Source: Mesorhizobium sp. (lineage in GTDB: Bacteria; Pseudomonadota; Alphaproteobacteria; Rhizobiales; Rhizobiaceae). Taken from it: a stretch of 64,000 nucleotides of DNA. A program made the position numbers and the translations under genes. The stretch is from contig NZ_JANJTZ010000041.1 in NCBI RefSeq assembly GCF_024710845.1, positions 44,658 through 108,657 of the forward strand, read 5' to 3'. The notes under the pieces were generated by a model, which saw only the letters and a program-made list of their open reading frames with translations, did not search any database and was not told the origin of the DNA. Below, in pieces: positions 62,391 through 64,000 of this stretch. Numbering within the stretch: the first letter of the stretch is position 1; each line of letters opens with the position of its first letter.

Positions 62391-62858
62391 GTTTTGCCCG
62401 GTACGGAGCACTACCGGAACGTCAAACGCCATAAGGTCGATACGCTGCCGGGGGTGCTCTCGATCCGCGTGGACGAAAGCCTTTATTTCGCCAACGCGCG
62501 CTTTCTTGAAGATCTGATCTACGGGCACGTCGCCGCCAATCCGGCCGTGGCCCATGTTGTCCTGTTGTGTTCGGCGGTCAATGCGATCGACATGTCCGCG
62601 CTTGAAAGCCTCGAGGCTATCAATGGTCGGCTCAAGGATTTGAGCGTGGGCTTTCATCTCTCTGAGGTCAAGGGGCCGGTAATGGACCGGCTGGCCGACA
62701 CCGAATTCCTCAAACACCTGACCGGGCAGGTCTTCCTGTCACATCACGCAGCCATGGATCGATTGGCTGTGGTAAACGGTGTGCAGCGCGATGACGAAAA
62801 ACGATCCAGTAACGCAACGGCCTTGCCCGTCGCGGCTGCCCCGAACCTCAGAAGCTAA
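62391..62858 (+). pseudogene. C-terminal STAS fragment of a SulP transporter
   Basis: The frame carries LPGTEHYRNVKRHKVDTLPG, then VLSIRVDESLYFANARFLED, VVLLCSAVNAIDMSALESL and ADTEFLKHLTGQVFLSHHAA, which match the segment after the last TM helix and the STAS domain of SulP sulfate/bicarbonate permeases. The ~400-residue membrane part is absent. No start codon or ribosome site fits. A solo STAS protein is possible but unlikely. Confidence 0.65.
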
Positions 62859-62868
62859 GGAGAAGACA

Positions 62869-63255
62869 ATGTACACGTTCAACAAGACACTCGAGGGCGT
62901 TCCATTCGAAGCGGCGGTTGCGCGAGCGCGGGACGCCCTCGCGACTGCGGGATTCGGTGTGTTGACCGAGATAGACGTCAAGAAGACGATGAAGGCAAAG
63001 CTTGAGATCGACATCGGCGAATACCTGATCCTCGGCGCCTGCAATCCCAAGATGGCGCATCGGGCGATCGAGCTGGAGCCGCGTGTCGGCGCCATGCTGC
63101 CGTGCAATGTGATTGTCCGAGCCCTCGATAATGGCGCAGTTGAAATCAGCGCCATCAATCCCGTTGCCTCGATGCAGGCGATCTCCAACGCGGATCTGCA
63201 TGCGGTGGCCGGGGAGGTGGCTGATCGCCTCCGCTCGATGATCGACGCGATCTAG
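62869..63255 (+). CDS. DUF302 family protein
   Basis: A 128-residue DUF302 protein. The core reads FEAAVARARDALATAGFGVLTEIDVKKTMKA (in part), ILGACNPKMAHRAIELEP and LLPCNVIVRALDNG-like residues, usual for this two-layer alpha/beta domain. Such proteins occur near metal-stress and SulP-type genes; their biochemical role is unknown. AAGGAGA lies eight bases before the ATG. Confidence 0.85.
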   Translation: MYTFNKTLEGVPFEAAVARARDALATAGFGVLTEIDVKKTMKAKLEIDIGEYLILGACNPKMAHRAIELEPRVGAMLPCNVIVRALDNGAVEISAINPVASMQAISNADLHAVAGEVADRLRSMIDAI

Positions 63256-63412
63256 TCAATGCGCTGCGGTTGTCCCCATCGGTTCGGCACAGTTGGCGGC
63301 GGCACCGCCCTTCCGCGAGGGCCGCCGCGTCTCTAACCGTTGTGGATTTCAACGCCATCATCGAGCAATGGAGAGATGCCAGTTTCAAACGCCCGCCGGT
63401 GGCCACGCCACC

Positions 63413-63870
63413 TCATTTACTCTTGAGCTTGAACTCATAAGGGCCGCTACAACCGTTCCAGACAAAAAGGTGCAGCGCCGCAACGGTTAGGATGGCTGCC
63501 TGGAACCCGAATGCATCGGCGATCAATCCGGCCGACAGCGCCCCGATGGCGTAACCCAAATCGCGCCAGAACCGATAGACGCTGAGCGAGCGCGCCCGCC
63601 AGGCCGGGTTGGACGCGTCGGAAACTGCGGCGATCAGGCTGGGATAGACCATCGCCGTCCCCAACCCGAGCAGCACGCTGCCCACCAGCCACCAGTTGAA
63701 CTCGCCGGTGAGCGCGGTCAGCAGCAACGCCCCCGCTTGGATCCACATGCCGGCGACGATTAGCCCCTTGCGGCCCCAGCGGTCGCTGAGCGGGCCGGTG
63801 GCAATCTGGAAGAAGCCCCACACGGCGGGGTAGACCGCCTTGAGAATGCCAATCTTCTCAAATTGCCATG
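63413..63870 (-). pseudogene. C-terminal half of an MFS transporter
   Basis: The minus-strand frame runs from QFEKIGILKAVYPAVWGFFQ through GPLSDRWGRKGLIVAG, a typical second-half MFS loop, to TM12 and the end FKLKSK. The first half, which should lie upstream at about 64 kb, is missing: before ~63870 the sequence reads in another frame as unrelated protein (VEVAIAIGEAGDEHLLDEV). Thus the gene is truncated or chimeric. Confidence 0.65.
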
Positions 63871-63871
63871 A

Positions 63872-64000
63872 AAGACCATGTCGGCAAGCGGCTTGCGGTC
63901 GCTGGGAACCTCCCGGCTGCGCGTTACCTCGTCGAGCAGATGTTCGTCGCCTGCCTCGCCGATTGCAATAGCCACCTCCACGCGAAACGTATCCGGGATG
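63872..64000 (-). CDS. Unidentified partial coding fragment at the window edge
   Basis: A minus-strand frame, open from the right edge, reads DTFRVEVAIAIGEAGDEHLL then DEVTRSREVPSDRKPLADMV. The frame continues past the MFS junction only as nonsense. It looks protein-like but no family is recognised; it may be the 3' end of a gene fused to the MFS remnant by deletion. Confidence 0.3.

Overview
The window is GC-rich DNA from an alphaproteobacterium, most likely a Hyphomicrobiales member near Mesorhizobium or other Phyllobacteriaceae (inferred from gene content, mosaic intergenic palindromes, a SigF/NrsF pair and FixK-type boxes; no rRNA is present to confirm it). Most of it is chromosomal housekeeping and metabolism. 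A strongly different accessory island begins near 50.2 kb and runs off the right edge.

Left part (1-22 kb). It holds the end of a galactonate operon (dgoK, dgoA, a lactonase), an ATP-grasp protein, and a proline-racemase-like gene. Next come an MHS-type transporter with a large soluble insertion, an EmrAB/MarR efflux unit, a PhyH dioxygenase, and a LysR regulator beside a lone Tat-exported solute-binding protein. An SRPBCC gene is preceded by what looks like an ArsR regulator that lost its DNA-binding domain. A complete bufferin (copper RiPP) locus, bufA-B-C-D, is divergent from the ECF sigma factor SigF and its anti-sigma NrsF. Both sides carry matching SigF-type promoters. EF-P and its lysyl-modifying enzyme EpmA follow.

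RNA repair locus (21.2-27.1 kb). The CARF-type activator RtcR is divergent from a sigma-54 promoter driving the Ro60 homologue rsr. Downstream lie seven consecutive Y-RNA-like genes and then a divergent rtcB ligase. The seven RNAs share a covarying terminal Ro-binding helix. Several carry a tRNA mimic in permuted order, with the T arm before the acceptor and D arm. This is the most striking structure in the window.

Middle (27-50 kb). lepA is followed by a frameshifted DUF559 gene between palindromic repeats and a low-GC AAA/TOPRIM defence-like gene. A DUF1579-like gene has a repeat element inserted in frame. An IS110 element has a probable bridge-RNA leader. A MaoC/CitE/CaiB acyl-CoA cluster and a ferric-reductase-like flavoprotein come next. 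The kdp potassium operon has an unusual order (kdpF, orf, kdpB, small TM peptide, kdpA, kdpC, kdpD, kdpE).

Island (50.2 kb to the end). A 3' fragment of tRNA-Arg(CCG) on the minus strand and a tyrosine integrase mark the left end. The intact tRNA is predicted beyond 64 kb. Cargo includes a 5'-nucleotidase, two L,D-transpeptidases, a PIN-like protein, DsbA, a two-component system, DsbD, a membrane TlpA, an RHH protein, a DUF302 protein, and remnants of SulP and MFS transporters. Three perfect CTTAAG-N5-CTTAAG boxes (PmrA/QseB type) lie upstream of the first L,D-transpeptidase, between dsbA and the response regulator, and before dsbD. They suggest one two-component regulon joining envelope disulfide chemistry with peptidoglycan cross-linking.
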